From positions 1-27,424 of the forward strand of contig MU621318.1 in assembly GCA_025399215.1 (NCBI GenBank): a stretch of DNA of 27,424 nucleotides. Reading direction: 5' to 3'. The stretch comes from Globomyces pollinis-pini (lineage: Eukaryota; Chytridiomycota; Chytridiomycetes; Rhizophydiales; Globomycetaceae). Positions 1-9,880 of the stretch are shown here, one piece after another (position 1 is the stretch's first letter; each line of letters begins with the position of its first letter). Made by a program: the position numbers and the translations under genes. Below the pieces are notes generated by a model. The model had not been told where the DNA came from. It saw only the letters and a program-made list of their open reading frames with translations, and made no database searches.

Positions 1-147
1 TTCATCCGAGATCGAATACTAAATGTTAAGGACATTTCAATACAAAAACAATCCACAGCAGACTTGACAGCAGATATGTTCACAAAAGCATTGGTACCTT
101 ATTTGTTCTTGAAACACAGAGAAAAGTTAGGAATGGTCACCATTTAG
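1..147 (+). mobile_element. Ty1/copia retrotransposon, 3' end of pol (RNase H tail)
   Basis: The frame is open from the window edge to TAG at 145-147 and encodes 48 residues. It reads like the extreme C-terminus of copia polyproteins: a short hydrophobic/basic lead, then the ADLTADMFTKAL block (family pattern 'xADxxTKxL'), then LKHREKLGM close to the stop. In copia elements this tail follows the RNase H domain. A polypurine-like tract (aaaaggggtg) follows the stop directly, which is the expected order pol - PPT - LTR. Only the tail is in the window, so the state of the element cannot be judged. Confidence 0.8.
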
Positions 148-157
148 AAAAGGGGTG

Positions 158-401
158 TGTTGGGTTTCTAAATGATGATGCCACTTGTGGCAATACATAA
201 AAAAAAAAAAAAAAATATACTAATAAAAACTTAACTTACGACTTGCATCAATCCATCCATCCATCCTTTTAGTAATCTAGGGCATGTGTTTTCTATTTAG
301 AGAATGTGATATCCATTCCTGCAGTTGATATCTAATCGAATATTAGGCTAGGTTAAGTTGAGGTTTGTAACTCCAATCTAATTCTAATCTAGTATTGGAC
401 A
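158..401 (+). repeat. Probable 3' LTR of the copia element, right end uncertain
   Basis: The sequence starts TGTTGGG just after the purine tract that follows pol, which is the usual left end of a copia LTR. I could not fix the right end: no clear CCAACA terminus is visible, and the 401 boundary (a CA dinucleotide) is a guess. Inside are a 17-nt A run (199-215) and a short (ATCC)n microsatellite (250-266). Confidence 0.4.
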
Positions 402-1351
402 TAACTCATTGAGAACGATACATATTCTTTTACTTAATTGGGTAATAATAAAAAACAGTATAAGTTCCATTTAACGTAAGTTTTCTGTTTTGTAAGATTC
501 TGAGCATAGGCTGAATTGAAATTCAGTATGGTGATTCGCTGCTGTAAAACAAATTTGTTAATAATTTCTATATCCTCCAGTTTCAAACTAGGCTTCAATG
601 AAACTTTTATGGCCCTCAAATCCTGAGGGTTAGGGGTTATTTTTGTAGGGTTAATAATATTTTTCCGTAGAGAGTGTCAAAATAGTTTTTTCAGAAAGGC
701 TCTAAATAGCACTAATCGGACACAAAAATCAACAAAATACGGTCCAAAGTAAGTCCTCCTACTCCACATATTTATATATGGCCACTTTTTAAACATAAAT
801 ATACCATCAATAGCTGAAACGTTTTAGATATTCCATACCAAAAATTCCATATCGGGCGAAAATCCCCCTCCCCTAATTGTTGGTTAAACTTGCATTTATG
901 TTTTTGATTGAATTCAAGGCAATAAATAATTAAGCAACAATGCTTTTTCCAGTAGCTTATTATTCCCCTATGTTGTTTTAAAAATAGGAATGGCGAAAGC
1001 CCTTTCTACATTTGATTTGTAAAATCAATATCAAAACTTACCTGAAAAAAAAAGAGCAACCAAGAAAGAATCATTTTAAGAAATAAGTACTACAATCTGG
1101 AAACGTTAGTTTATTACGAAAGTTCAATCATGAATACCTGAAATAGGTAGTTTCCATTATTTAATTTGCACGTCTATTCTTCGCTAATTTGCCCTTAAAC
1201 GATTTCGGTGTATATCTTTATCAGGAAATATAATATTGTGCACCAAGAAAATCCTTGCTTAAGGTTTCGTAATCAAATCAAACATGTTACAACCAAACAG
1301 GTTTATATAGAAAACATTCATTTATATTCAGCATAGTAAAGTGATTCATTC
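402..1351. other. Gene-poor stretch between LTR and E2 gene
   Basis: About 950 bp of AT-rich sequence. The short frames here have no recognisable protein and no plausible exon structure. I see no tRNA, no array of repeats and no second copia fragment. The last part is presumably the 3' flank of the E2 gene on the minus strand. Confidence 0.5.
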
Positions 1352-2129
1352 TTACATATTGTTAAGAATATATTCAATAGCATTAGCTTCATTGGAATTT
1401 GCTTCTTTCAGAGCTTTAACCACCATTGGTCGTTCTAAAATAGTTAATATATAACCACAAACCGAATCCCATATCGACCATACGTCCAATTGCTGCTTGA
1501 TCCAAACCAAACTCAGGATCTGGCTCTCCAGTTGCATACTTCAGAGTCCACTCTCGTGCCGTTCTTTCAAAGCCAGGTCGGTCGTTGATATAATGGCCAG
1601 CTACTTGAGCATCCTGTGGGTCATCTGGTGCCGCATCACACAAAAGCGATTGTAAAGAGATGAGCTAATGTGAGAAATATCGTATTGTACTGCTGTTTTC
1701 AGTGTGAGCACTGGTGTCCACGCATCCTTTAATATATCCAGACATATAGCTAATAATGAGTTAATAAAACCAAAAATTAGATAGAATGGCAAGCGATTCG
1801 AATTCAATAAGAGTTGTTATACCTCCAGTTTGTGATGATATGTTGGGATGGTAGATTCTTGTGACGAACTTCATTTTGGGAGGTTTAAAAGGGTACTCAT
1901 CCGGAAGAACACTACAAGAAATTAGGAATTCTCTAATACATATCAACGACAAAAGTCCCTCCTGCATAAGAAGTATCTTCTGGACCTTTAAAGGTTCCTT
2001 TGAAGTCAGGCATATAACACTACCTTGTAAATGACATAGATTGTCATTGATCGGTTCAACAGTGACAGTCGTTTTGGTATCTTTTAGGCATTGCTTAAGT
2101 TCTCGTTCAATTCGTTTTAAATCCACCAT
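1352..2129 (-). CDS. UBC1: Ubiquitin-conjugating enzyme E2 with UBA domain (Ubc1/UBE2K type)
   Basis: Exons (minus): 2129-2024, 1997-1940, 1911-1823, 1749-1691, 1664-1463, 1434-1352; 198 aa, against about 200 for human UBE2K. Introns are 26, 28, 73, 26 and 28 nt. The joined protein has the E2 fold: an N-terminal helix beginning MVDLKRIERELK, YPFKPPK, the HPN motif in IYHPNISS, then GAICLDILKDAW with catalytic Cys87, and AAPDDPQDA. A C-terminal UBA domain follows (about 155-198) with MVDMGFERPMVVKAL. The enzyme takes ubiquitin from E1 and builds chains; the C-terminal UBA is the mark of the Ubc1/E2-25K class, which makes K48 chains. The start was chosen because nine extra upstream residues in frame do not resemble the family. 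The aspartic protease diverges from it 328 bp away. Confidence 0.93.
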
Positions 2130-2457
2130 TGAATTCCAATTAGGTATAAAAAACAAATGGAAAAATTCTAGAAGTCAAACGAGAATTGCCATTAGATTGA
2201 TGAACTGAGATTTCTAACAGATACGCTACACTAATCTGCCAGTCCTTTTCACGGAATCATTTTCCTAATATATTTCTTTTCTCTTATTCCAGTCTCTCAG
2301 TTGAAAATAGGTGTAAAAACTTACCTAATCCTAGCACAAACTGCTACTAATACTCATCAATTTGATTACGATATGATGTATTCAAATGCAATAGTATATA
2401 ATCAGATCTCAGATCACTGACATCACTCTCAATTTCTCTTGCATTTTACTACAGCAA
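2130..2457. promoter_or_regulatory. Divergent intergenic region, E2 gene and aspartic protease
   Basis: 328 bp between two start codons facing away from each other, so it must hold both promoters. A TATA-like gtatataatc lies at about 2394-2403, some 60 bp before the protease start. Nothing else specific is visible. Confidence 0.45.
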
Positions 2458-3744
2458 ATGTACTTCTCATTCTTCCTTTTTGTCCCCATTTGTATCTCAG
2501 AACCTGTAACAGTTTCATTAAGTAAGCAGTCAATTCCAAACTACATCAGTCGAATCTCAACAACGAGCTTAACCAACGTCAGTAATGCAATCTGGCTTTG
2601 TCCTTTATCCGTTGGGACAGTGGACGAGACTTTTTGGTTACAGGTAGACACTGGATCTGCTGATACGTGGATAAGAGGTAAATCCTGTGTAAACCCAACA
2701 AATGATGGAAGTTGTGAAGGACCAAAATTGGAACCAACAATAGAAAGCGGTATACAGTCATTAAAATCCTCATTTTCGAACTCTTATGGTACTGGAAAGC
2801 TATCTGCTGATATATATATTTCCAAATTAGCGATTGGCGATCTCTCAACAAGCATTCCGTTTGGCGTATCTACCATGGAAGAGGGTTTCTCGCGAATGGA
2901 TGGTCTTCTAGGATTGGGGTTTAGTCAGGTTTCCTCGATTGCAAAAGCAACTGGCTTAACGGCCAATTTTTTTGATTCACTTGGATACACTGACGATGAG
3001 AATAAATTTGGATTCTACTTGTCAAATTTTAGCTCTGGTGGGGAGTTAACGTTTGGTGGAGTTGATAGAACAAGATATTCTGGCAGATTTCAATATTTTT
3101 CACAAGTTAAACTTCAAAAACTGGATCGAAACACCAATTCTCCAATAAGTGAACCACAAGGAGATCATTGGACATTTTCTTTGACAAACTTTACCGTTTC
3201 TGTTGATGGCATAACGCCACTTAGTTCTTACCCTTTAAACTCTGATGGAATATCAGTTGGGATAGTCGACACAGGGAGTTCATTGATTCTACTAAGTCAA
3301 GGAGTTGCGGATGCAGTAAACAAAGCGATTGGTGCGTTATGGGATCCACAGAAAAACTTTTATATCATTGACTGCAAAAAAAAGAACTTACCTAATGTTG
3401 TCTTCCGATACAATGAGGTGGAATTTATCATTCCTCCTTCTGTGTACGTCTATCCAATTGGGATAATATGCATTTCTGGTATTACCAACGGCATCAGCTC
3501 TTCCAAACCTGGACTTATATTTGGGGCAGTATTTTTGCGACAATATTATTCGGTTTTTGATAAATCCACCACTCCTCCAAGAGTAGGATTTGCATTAGCA
3601 AATCATCAAAAGAGTGGCGAACTAGGAAATATCGATTCATATCTAAAAGCGGAACAAAAGAATGGTAGCTCAGAGAATATTCTATCATTTTGGACAATAT
3701 GCATTGCAGCTACTATTAGCATATTTGTATATTCATTTACTTAA
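2458..3744 (+). CDS. Secreted or GPI-anchored aspartic protease (A1 family, yapsin/candidapepsin-like)
   Basis: 428 aa without introns, unlike most neighbours. A short N-terminal signal peptide (about 1-15) is followed by a brief propeptide-like segment. The A1 fold has two catalytic Asp in DTGS motifs, D64 (DTGSADTW) and D271 (IVDTGSSL), and a flap tyrosine Y110 in SYGTGKL. Further family marks are DGLLGLGF (about 148-155), GGELTFGGVD, and the C-terminal IFGAVFLRQYYSVFD block. The last ~20 residues are hydrophobic after a Ser/Asn-rich stretch (NGSS near 402), as in a GPI-anchor signal, so the enzyme probably sits on the cell surface or wall. It ends 50 bp from the end of the convergent CNNM gene. 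Substrate is unknown. Confidence 0.9.
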   Translation: MYFSFFLFVPICISEPVTVSLSKQSIPNYISRISTTSLTNVSNAIWLCPLSVGTVDETFWLQVDTGSADTWIRGKSCVNPTNDGSCEGPKLEPTIESGIQSLKSSFSNSYGTGKLSADIYISKLAIGDLSTSIPFGVSTMEEGFSRMDGLLGLGFSQVSSIAKATGLTANFFDSLGYTDDENKFGFYLSNFSSGGELTFGGVDRTRYSGRFQYFSQVKLQKLDRNTNSPISEPQGDHWTFSLTNFTVSVDGITPLSSYPLNSDGISVGIVDTGSSLILLSQGVADAVNKAIGALWDPQKNFYIIDCKKKNLPNVVFRYNEVEFIIPPSVYVYPIGIICISGITNGISSSKPGLIFGAVFLRQYYSVFDKSTTPPRVGFALANHQKSGELGNIDSYLKAEQKNGSSENILSFWTICIAATISIFVYSFT

Positions 3745-3794
3745 AAATAAAGTTATTTTTAATAGTATTATATTACTACTTACAGGGTAGGAAA

Positions 3795-5607
3795 TTATTG
3801 GGAGCTGCCTTCACGCAATCCAGTGTGACTCTTTACATTTAACGTTGGTTTCATAGTTGGAGTAGAATTCACTGAACTTCTAATCTCTTCTTGCAAATCT
3901 GAAGCCAAATCAACTGCATCAAAAAACACTTTTTTCTCTCTTTTACTTTTATCTGATGGTTTACGTTTGTGATCCAACATTGCTTGTGGTAGGTTGAATA
4001 GCTGGGTAGAAATTGCACTCGGTCCTTGACTTGAGCCTTCGATTGGACTAGAGTGAGCCAACAAAGGTTTTCTTTCTTCTTCATTTTCAGTGCAAGAATC
4101 ACCATCTAGATCCAATTCAGGGACCCCTAAAGTTGAAGCGTAGCGCTTTGATTTAAATGGTGAATTATGGCGCCTTGAGCGGGACTGAACTCTTGTCTTT
4201 GTAGCCATATTTACATAAACATCTGTTTCATCAATAATCTACAGAAATCATTATACATAAAAGAACCGTACCTCTTCTCCTATTAGTTCTTCTATTAAAT
4301 CTTCTAAAGTTAAGATGCCCAATGTGGTATAAGGCCTCTCTTCAGGAAATGGATTCCACCTTGGACTGATTGTCGCCATATGATTTTCAATATGATCAAA
4401 AGTTCCACCAACTTCTTTCGTAGAGAACACAGGAGTTTCAATATCATCTACCACTAATGCCATGTGTGACGATCCACTCTCGAAAAGATGTAACATATCA
4501 TAGAGCGGTGTATCGCATCGAACTTTCAATACCTTACGAAGTTTAAGGGCTGTTAATGGCGTTTCATCATCAGGATCATTCAGAATCAGTTGCTTCACCA
4601 ATAGGGTTCCAAGTACTTGATGTCTATCATCGCCTAAATGAATGGGAATCCTAGAGTGACCTGCTTTTACTATCTACAGATCAGAAACAAATATAAATTA
4701 CTCTTTGAATTGTTGCACGATCCAGCTTCCCATCGATAGACAACATAAATACATTTTCTAATGAAGTCATGATATCACCAACTGTTTTATGCCTTAAATC
4801 AAGTACAGCACGTAATATTGACACTTCATCTTTGGAAAGTGGACCCTCTTTATCTTCACCGTGGAGTGCTACTAGTTCTTTTAAACCTGCACTACTATAA
4901 ATATTCCCCTCTTTATGCCCTAATAGCCAGTCAAGTAGTGCGGATATTGGATATGCCAAACGTTAGAACCAAAACTGCTTACTATAACATACATCACTGC
5001 AATTAAAAATCTCACAGGTAATGCAAGAAATGCACCGATTTGTAACCCATATTTAGTACTAAAATTTGAGAACACCAATAAATTTACCATACAGCCTGTG
5101 GTAATATCTCTCCAAATAAAACAATTAAACCCGTTGAGAATAAAACTGCTTTAATTCCTGTGAAATGAAGTAAGTCAAATAAAATTGGAAGCGACTCGTT
5201 CACGATTGTGTTCACCAATAATAGTGTAACAAGCAATAGATGTCCGTTCTTTCTTTACCAATATTTAGAAAGATAATAGATATTACCTAATTGGTTCTAT
5301 TCGAGCTGCATAGATTTTTTCTGAAGGAGTCCCTGAACTTTTCAAGATCGCAAGGTTGGTTGAATCAATGGACATTAAACCAATGGTAAGACCTAACATC
5401 AGAAACACACAAAAAATACCAGCTACCAAACCTCCTAAAAGAACCAAAAATATAATTGTAACGACTATTGAGTAATACTATAATTTGTAAGGTTCAAAAG
5501 CAAACCTCCCAATCAGGGATAGGCATATCGTGATCCTTTGGATGCATCTTAATATGGACTGGTCTTGAAGTAGCCAATCCAGTGACGAACCAAAAAAGTA
5601 ACTGCAT
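3795..5607 (-). CDS. MAM3: CNNM/Mam3-type membrane protein (DUF21 + CBS pair)
   Basis: Exons (minus): 5607-5506, 5477-5287, 5252-5088, 5058-4983, 4956-4702, 4673-4272, 4238-3795; 544 aa. Introns: 28, 34, 29, 26, 28 and 33 nt. After a short lumenal N-terminus with signal-like start comes the DUF21 transmembrane domain (LTIGLMSIDSTNLAIL, RKNGHLLLVTLLLVNTIVNE, GEILPQAVCTKYGLQIG, AYPISALLDWLLG). Then comes the CBS pair (TVGDIMTSLENVFML ... GHSRIPIHLGD ... PLTALKLRKVLKV) ending in GILTLEDLIEELIGEEI, and a basic, Ser-rich cytosolic tail. Family members act in metal homeostasis: Mam3 at the yeast vacuole, CNNMs in Mg2+ transport. The intron at 4982-4957 ends in TG rather than AG; the conserved AYPISALLDW segment reads in frame only if that boundary is used. 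The GETFP-like loop of yeast proteins was not checked. Confidence 0.9.
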
Positions 5608-6005
5608 AGTTTGAAGTCAAGAAGGTGGATTTGAGGAAAGAATGCCAGTAATTGAAAATTTCGAGTTTAATGTTTATTTACGACAACAATTTGGAAAGAA
5701 TTTGTTTTGCTGAAGATTCGATTTTACTGAAGGATATAATGGATTTGAATGGGAAAGGTTTGAAATGAATTGAAGCGGAAATTTATCTGGAATTGGAAGG
5801 AACGTGTTCAGAATCGTTTTAGATTTATTGTTAAATTGAACTAGGAAGTATTTAAGATCCATTGGATTCGTTGCATTTGGTCTCATTGGTCTGGTCCATA
5901 AATTTCTCCATCCATGCGATCCTCATTTATCCGTGATGGTCCCAAAAAAGTTACCAAACCAAACAAATAAAAAGAAAACTATTCACATTTTTACTTCTAA
6001 ATTTA
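5608..6005. other. Intergenic, 5' flank of CNNM gene
   Basis: 398 bp between two minus-strand genes. It must hold the CNNM promoter and the 3' flank of the 7-TM gene. A 70-codon minus frame at 5674-5886 begins with ATG but has no recognisable features and could be chance or an upstream ORF. Confidence 0.4.
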
Positions 6006-7418
6006 TTACCAATAATTGTTGTTCTCATAAACGCTTTCATTCTGATTCTGGTTCTGACGAGGTGAAATGGGACGTTCTTGTACCACAGCTGTACTCTTGT
6101 AACTGGTGTTTGTTGGAGACACAGCTCTAGTTCTAGCACTAGGCGACCTATACAATGGTGGGACACTAGGATTTGAATTATATCGGTGATCGAGTGGGGG
6201 AGAACGTGCAGCAAGTCTAAAATCATTTTGCATTTTAGGCGCTTGGCTTGATTGCTGAGGTTGTGGAGAGTATGAGTTGTTATACGTTGGACTGACAGGT
6301 CGATATGATGTTTGAGGTTCATAATCGGGTGATCGAGCAGATGGAGTTTTTGGTAGTGCACCAGAAGGGGAGGGGAAAGGGGATTGACCATAAGGATCAT
6401 TCACATTTTCTGGGATATTTAATCTTTGAAGTGTAATTGGCTTTTGTTTCTCTGAATGACTACGATTCTCTGAATGACTACGAGACTGTGATACTGAATG
6501 ACCATTAGAAGATTTATTTTCCTTTGACGTTGATTTTTTCTGTTCCATGATGATCTTTTTTGCTGAATTGTAACTTAGATCCAAGAAAGAATAGAATTCT
6601 AATCCATAAAGTAAAGAAGGTAGATCTATAAAAGGATTAGTGAATTATTTGCTTACAGAAACCAGTATGACTGATAAAGTTGTCATTGATTGCAATCCAA
6701 ATAGCTAACACAGCTGAGACGATGTTGAACACAACAATCAATCCTAATCGTAGTCCTTCTTTACGCAGTAGTTCATACTGGGCTGCAGACCATGTTGAAG
6801 GACCCTCGAAATCAATCAAAATCAGAAGAAAGGATACTGAGCCCAATGTAGTAAAGATACCCTCCACAGTTAAAGCAATAGCCATAAATGAGGGAAATGT
6901 CTATTGTTAATAAGAAAATACTTTACTTTGTATAGTGGATTATTATGTGGATTAGGATAGATTAGGTTTGCAGATTCATATCCAATCTTCATACCAAAAG
7001 CATTCCCAATACATTTCAAAATACAAACAGCAATTGCCAATACGATCATCGAATAATTGAAGCGAGAGCGAGAGCCATAAAAGAGACGAACACGGGTCAA
7101 AATCAACAGAGTTGTTCCAAAAGTAAGTAATATGTTGGTGGAACAAGCAAAGACATATTGAAAACCTCTATACCACGAAGGATGGGTATATGGACTCACC
7201 TCTACATCCAACATCATAGCTTGCATGATAATAAAGCCTGCCAAAGATAACCAAGTAACAAAGCCCAATCTCCATAGACTGGTTTTATGAGCAGTCTGTA
7301 CCTTTTCTGCCAATAGGTAACCAGCCGCAAACAGGTAATGAAAACCCATCCCTATGAAAATACCGCTGGGTGTCTCATATGCAGAATACTGTCGATTCCA
7401 TAAAGTGTTGTTTTCCAT
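6006..7418 (-). CDS. Seven-transmembrane protein with long Ser/Pro-rich tail, unrecognised
   Basis: Exons (minus): 7418-6927, 6900-6657, 6625-6006; 451 aa; introns 26 and 31 nt. The first ~250 residues hold about seven hydrophobic helices: SGIFIGMGFHYLFAAGYLL, LGFVTWLSLAGFIIMQAMML, YVFACSTNILLTFGTTLLIL, YSMIVLAIAVCILKCIGNAF, FMAIALTVEGIFTTLGSVSF, GLIVVFNIVSAVLAIWIAI, and a shorter one after it. The last ~170 residues are hydrophilic, rich in Ser, Pro, Gln and Tyr (repeated RSHSE), and end in a Tyr/Asn-rich stretch. The topology resembles fungal Rta1-like or receptor-like 7-TM families, but I see no signature that decides between them. The tail would suit phosphorylation or adaptor binding; that is inference. 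Confidence 0.8.
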
Positions 7419-7762
7419 TGAATGAAATCTTGTTCTCGTTTCTTTATTAATATGGAAGATCCCTTGAAGTTTTGAAACGGTTGCACAAAATACGGCTAAA
7501 TATTGTCATACGACCTGCTTTGGTACTCGCCTACAAATCTAATCTGAAAGTCCGTTCAAAGGTAGGAGGGCCAATTTTTGATTTGAGTGTACTCTAACTC
7601 TGGGTACAAATTTTGAAAATATCATGGTTTGGGCTTCATTACAAAAAGACAGGTCCCCAAAGTAGGGTGATGAACCGCTGCAAAATATAGGGTACCAAAG
7701 GTTAACAATCAAATTTGGCTGTTTATTTGTACTAAATGAAGGTGTATCCAGTCCCCTTAAAT
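7419..7762. other. Intergenic, 5' flank of 7-TM gene
   Basis: 344 bp between two minus-strand genes, holding the 7-TM gene promoter and the hydrolase 3' flank. I see no gene or clear repeat in it. Confidence 0.4.
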
Positions 7763-8678
7763 CTATTCATTTAAGAATAGATTGACTATAGAACCAATTG
7801 TTTCTGAGGAATCAATTTGCGGCCTTTCAATTAGATATCAAAAAGAAAAAAACCAATGTCCTGTATCTGGTAGAATATGGATTTCTGAGTCTTTCAATCC
7901 ATCTGCAATCATACTTGAATAGTTGGAGTTCACCAGTACGTCATCTAGGAAATATTATCAATACTCTTGAAATATTGTTTCAACATGTATGGATATAGTA
8001 AATCAAATGTACATACCTCGTCCATGGATTAACAGAGTTCTGACATCTAATAGCGAAAGCTGATCGGTGATATTACATCCATCAATGCAATACATCTGCT
8101 CTTTAAGCACGTCAATGTTAAATGTGCCAACTCTTTTGGATAAAACCTTAAACTGATCCTTTTCAATATCACACCATTTATCCCCCATACAGCGTCTAAC
8201 CCATAGTTCTGGTGTGAAATTGTAAATAGTATGTTTGAGTAATCCTCTTGATATAGGTGTTGGAAAACTTGAGACCAATATGAGACCCTTAATGTGAACT
8301 AAGTGATCCTTTTACTCTACAATTCATATCATCTCTACCCTTCAATAAGAATGCAAGCTGTAGACATGCTGTTCCTCCCAAATCTGATCCCATCAGGTAA
8401 AATTCAACCAAATTCAAATGCAGTATAACATCGAAGATGTCCGTGGCCAACTGTAACAGAGTGAAATCTGATGCTGATACTCTTTGACTTTTTCCTTGCC
8501 CTCGAGGATGTATGATTATGAAGTGACGATTAATGGTTTTCAATAAAGTCAAGTAGTCACTTGTATCCTGTAGAAGGCCAAGAACAAGCACAATCGGTAC
8601 AGACAATCCTGCATTGACTTGTTCAAATTCAATCTCTGTTCCATCCGGTAGCTGAACTTGACTCGTTCGTGTATCCAT
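7763..8678 (-). CDS. Alpha/beta hydrolase with Asp in the nucleophile position
   Basis: Exons (minus): 8678-8316, 8287-8017, 7944-7854, 7823-7763; 261 aa; introns 28, 72 and 30 nt. It is a compact alpha/beta hydrolase: beta strand PIVLVLGLL, HPRGQGKS, the nucleophile elbow MGSDLGGTA, VRTLLIHGRDDVLV (acid loop, D212/D213), and PDTGHWPQIDSS (catalytic His241). In GxSxG hydrolases the elbow residue is Ser; here it is Asp99 (G-S-D-L-G-G), as in GHDWGG of epoxide hydrolases and haloalkane dehalogenases. The usual HGxP oxyanion motif after the first strand is LGLLQD instead. The ATG at 8678 was chosen because the longer frame starts with TTG. The cap region is short and the substrate unknown. The start lies 57 bp from that of divergent CIA1. 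Confidence 0.85.
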
Positions 8679-8735
8679 TGACAAACAAAATCCAATCTCT
8701 AGAATTTCTTTTTTTATAAAATTCAATCCAATTGA
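8679..8735. promoter_or_regulatory. 57-bp divergent promoter, hydrolase and CIA1
   Basis: Only 57 bp separate the two start codons, including a T run, so transcription start regions and 5' UTRs must be shared or overlap. Confidence 0.5.
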
Positions 8736-9827
8736 ATGAATTCAATAACAGAAGTCGCTGAATTGCATGGGCATTCGAATCAAGTATTCCAATAGACGCT
8801 AACAAAATTAGGTATTTGTTTTGGGATTAATTCCGTTAGGTTTGGAATTTACATTGGTGTCCAACAAGAAATGTATTACTCTCTTGCTCCAGTGATAAAT
8901 CAATAAGGTTTTGGTCAATCCAAAATAATGCTTGGTGTCAATTAAAATCAATAGATATGGCCCATAAGAGGACAATTCGAAATGTTAAATGGAATCCAAG
9001 TGGATTGTCATTTGCTTCTTGTTCCTTTGATGCTACTACTTCGATTTGGGAAAGAGTAGATAATGAAAGTGAGAATGCATTAGAGTATGAATGTGCTGCA
9101 ACATTAGAAGGTCATGACAATGAGGTAAAGTCGATTGCTTGGTCCTCTTCAGGTTCTTTACTTGCAACGTGTTCAAGGTATTTTAGAATTCACTCAGTAT
9201 ACAGAGACAAATCAGTTTGGATTTGGGATGCAATGGATGATGGTGATTTTGAATGTATTGCAGTATTACAAGAACATACTCAAGATGTAAAATCAGTTTG
9301 TTGGCATCCTACCGAAGAGATTTTGGCCAGTTGTTCATATGATGATACCATTCGATTGTGGAAAGATGAGGATGATGATTGGTTTTCTTTTCAAACACTT
9401 GGTGGACACGACTCTACCGTTTGGGGAATCGACTTTAACCAAAATGGAAATATGCTCGGTATTTAGAATCTAAATTTGATGTTTAGTGTCTGTAAGTGAT
9501 GACTTGTCCTTGAAAATCTGGTCAAAACTCCCCAATGGAAACTACGAATGTACTTTTACATTTGAAAAATTACACTCTAGAACTATATACTCAGTTTCAT
9601 GGTCTAAATCTAATGGGTTGATTGCAACATGTGGTGGTGATAACCAGATTTGCATATTGCAGGTTAATGAACCTGGTACAAGTGTGAAAAAGGTTGCATC
9701 TATATTTAATGCTCATGGTCCTAATGATATTAATTGCATTAATTGGTGTGAACTTGAAGGTTATCAAGACCATTTTGCAACTGGTGGTGATGATCATCAT
9801 GTTCGAATTTGGAAATATAGTAGTTAA
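8736..9827 (+). CDS. CIA1: CIA1/CIAO1, WD40 protein of cytosolic Fe-S cluster assembly
   Basis: Exons: 8736-8783, 8840-9177, 9205-9458, 9487-9827; 326 aa, close to the 330-340 aa of the family. It forms a seven-bladed WD40 propeller: HGHSNQVWNLHWCP ... DKSIRFW; HKRTIRNVKWNPSG ... DATTSIW; HDNEVKSIAWSSSG ... RDKSVWIW; HTQDVKSVCWHP ... DDTIRLW; HDSTVWGIDF ... DDLSLKIW; HSRTIYSVSW ... GGDNQICIL; HGPNDINCINW ... DDHHVRIW. The order and wording match Cia1/CIAO1, which with Mms19/Cia2 hands Fe-S clusters to cytosolic and nuclear apoproteins. The first intron (8784-8839, 56 nt) is exactly two complete 28-nt introns back to back. The intron at 9178-9204 is 27 nt with no stop in frame. CIA1 converges with DHX37, 53 bp apart. 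Confidence 0.93.
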
Positions 9828-9880
9828 TACTTTGAAATTAAACAATTTATGAATTTAGTTTTATTCTTTTTTTAAAAAGA

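Noticed and set aside
5674..5886. 70-codon minus frame upstream of CNNM
   Set aside because: No motif, no splice link to the CNNM frame, which already has a complete signal-like N-terminus.
8679..8726. Longer N-terminus for the hydrolase
   Set aside because: The upstream frame starts with TTG and would run into the CIA1 start region.
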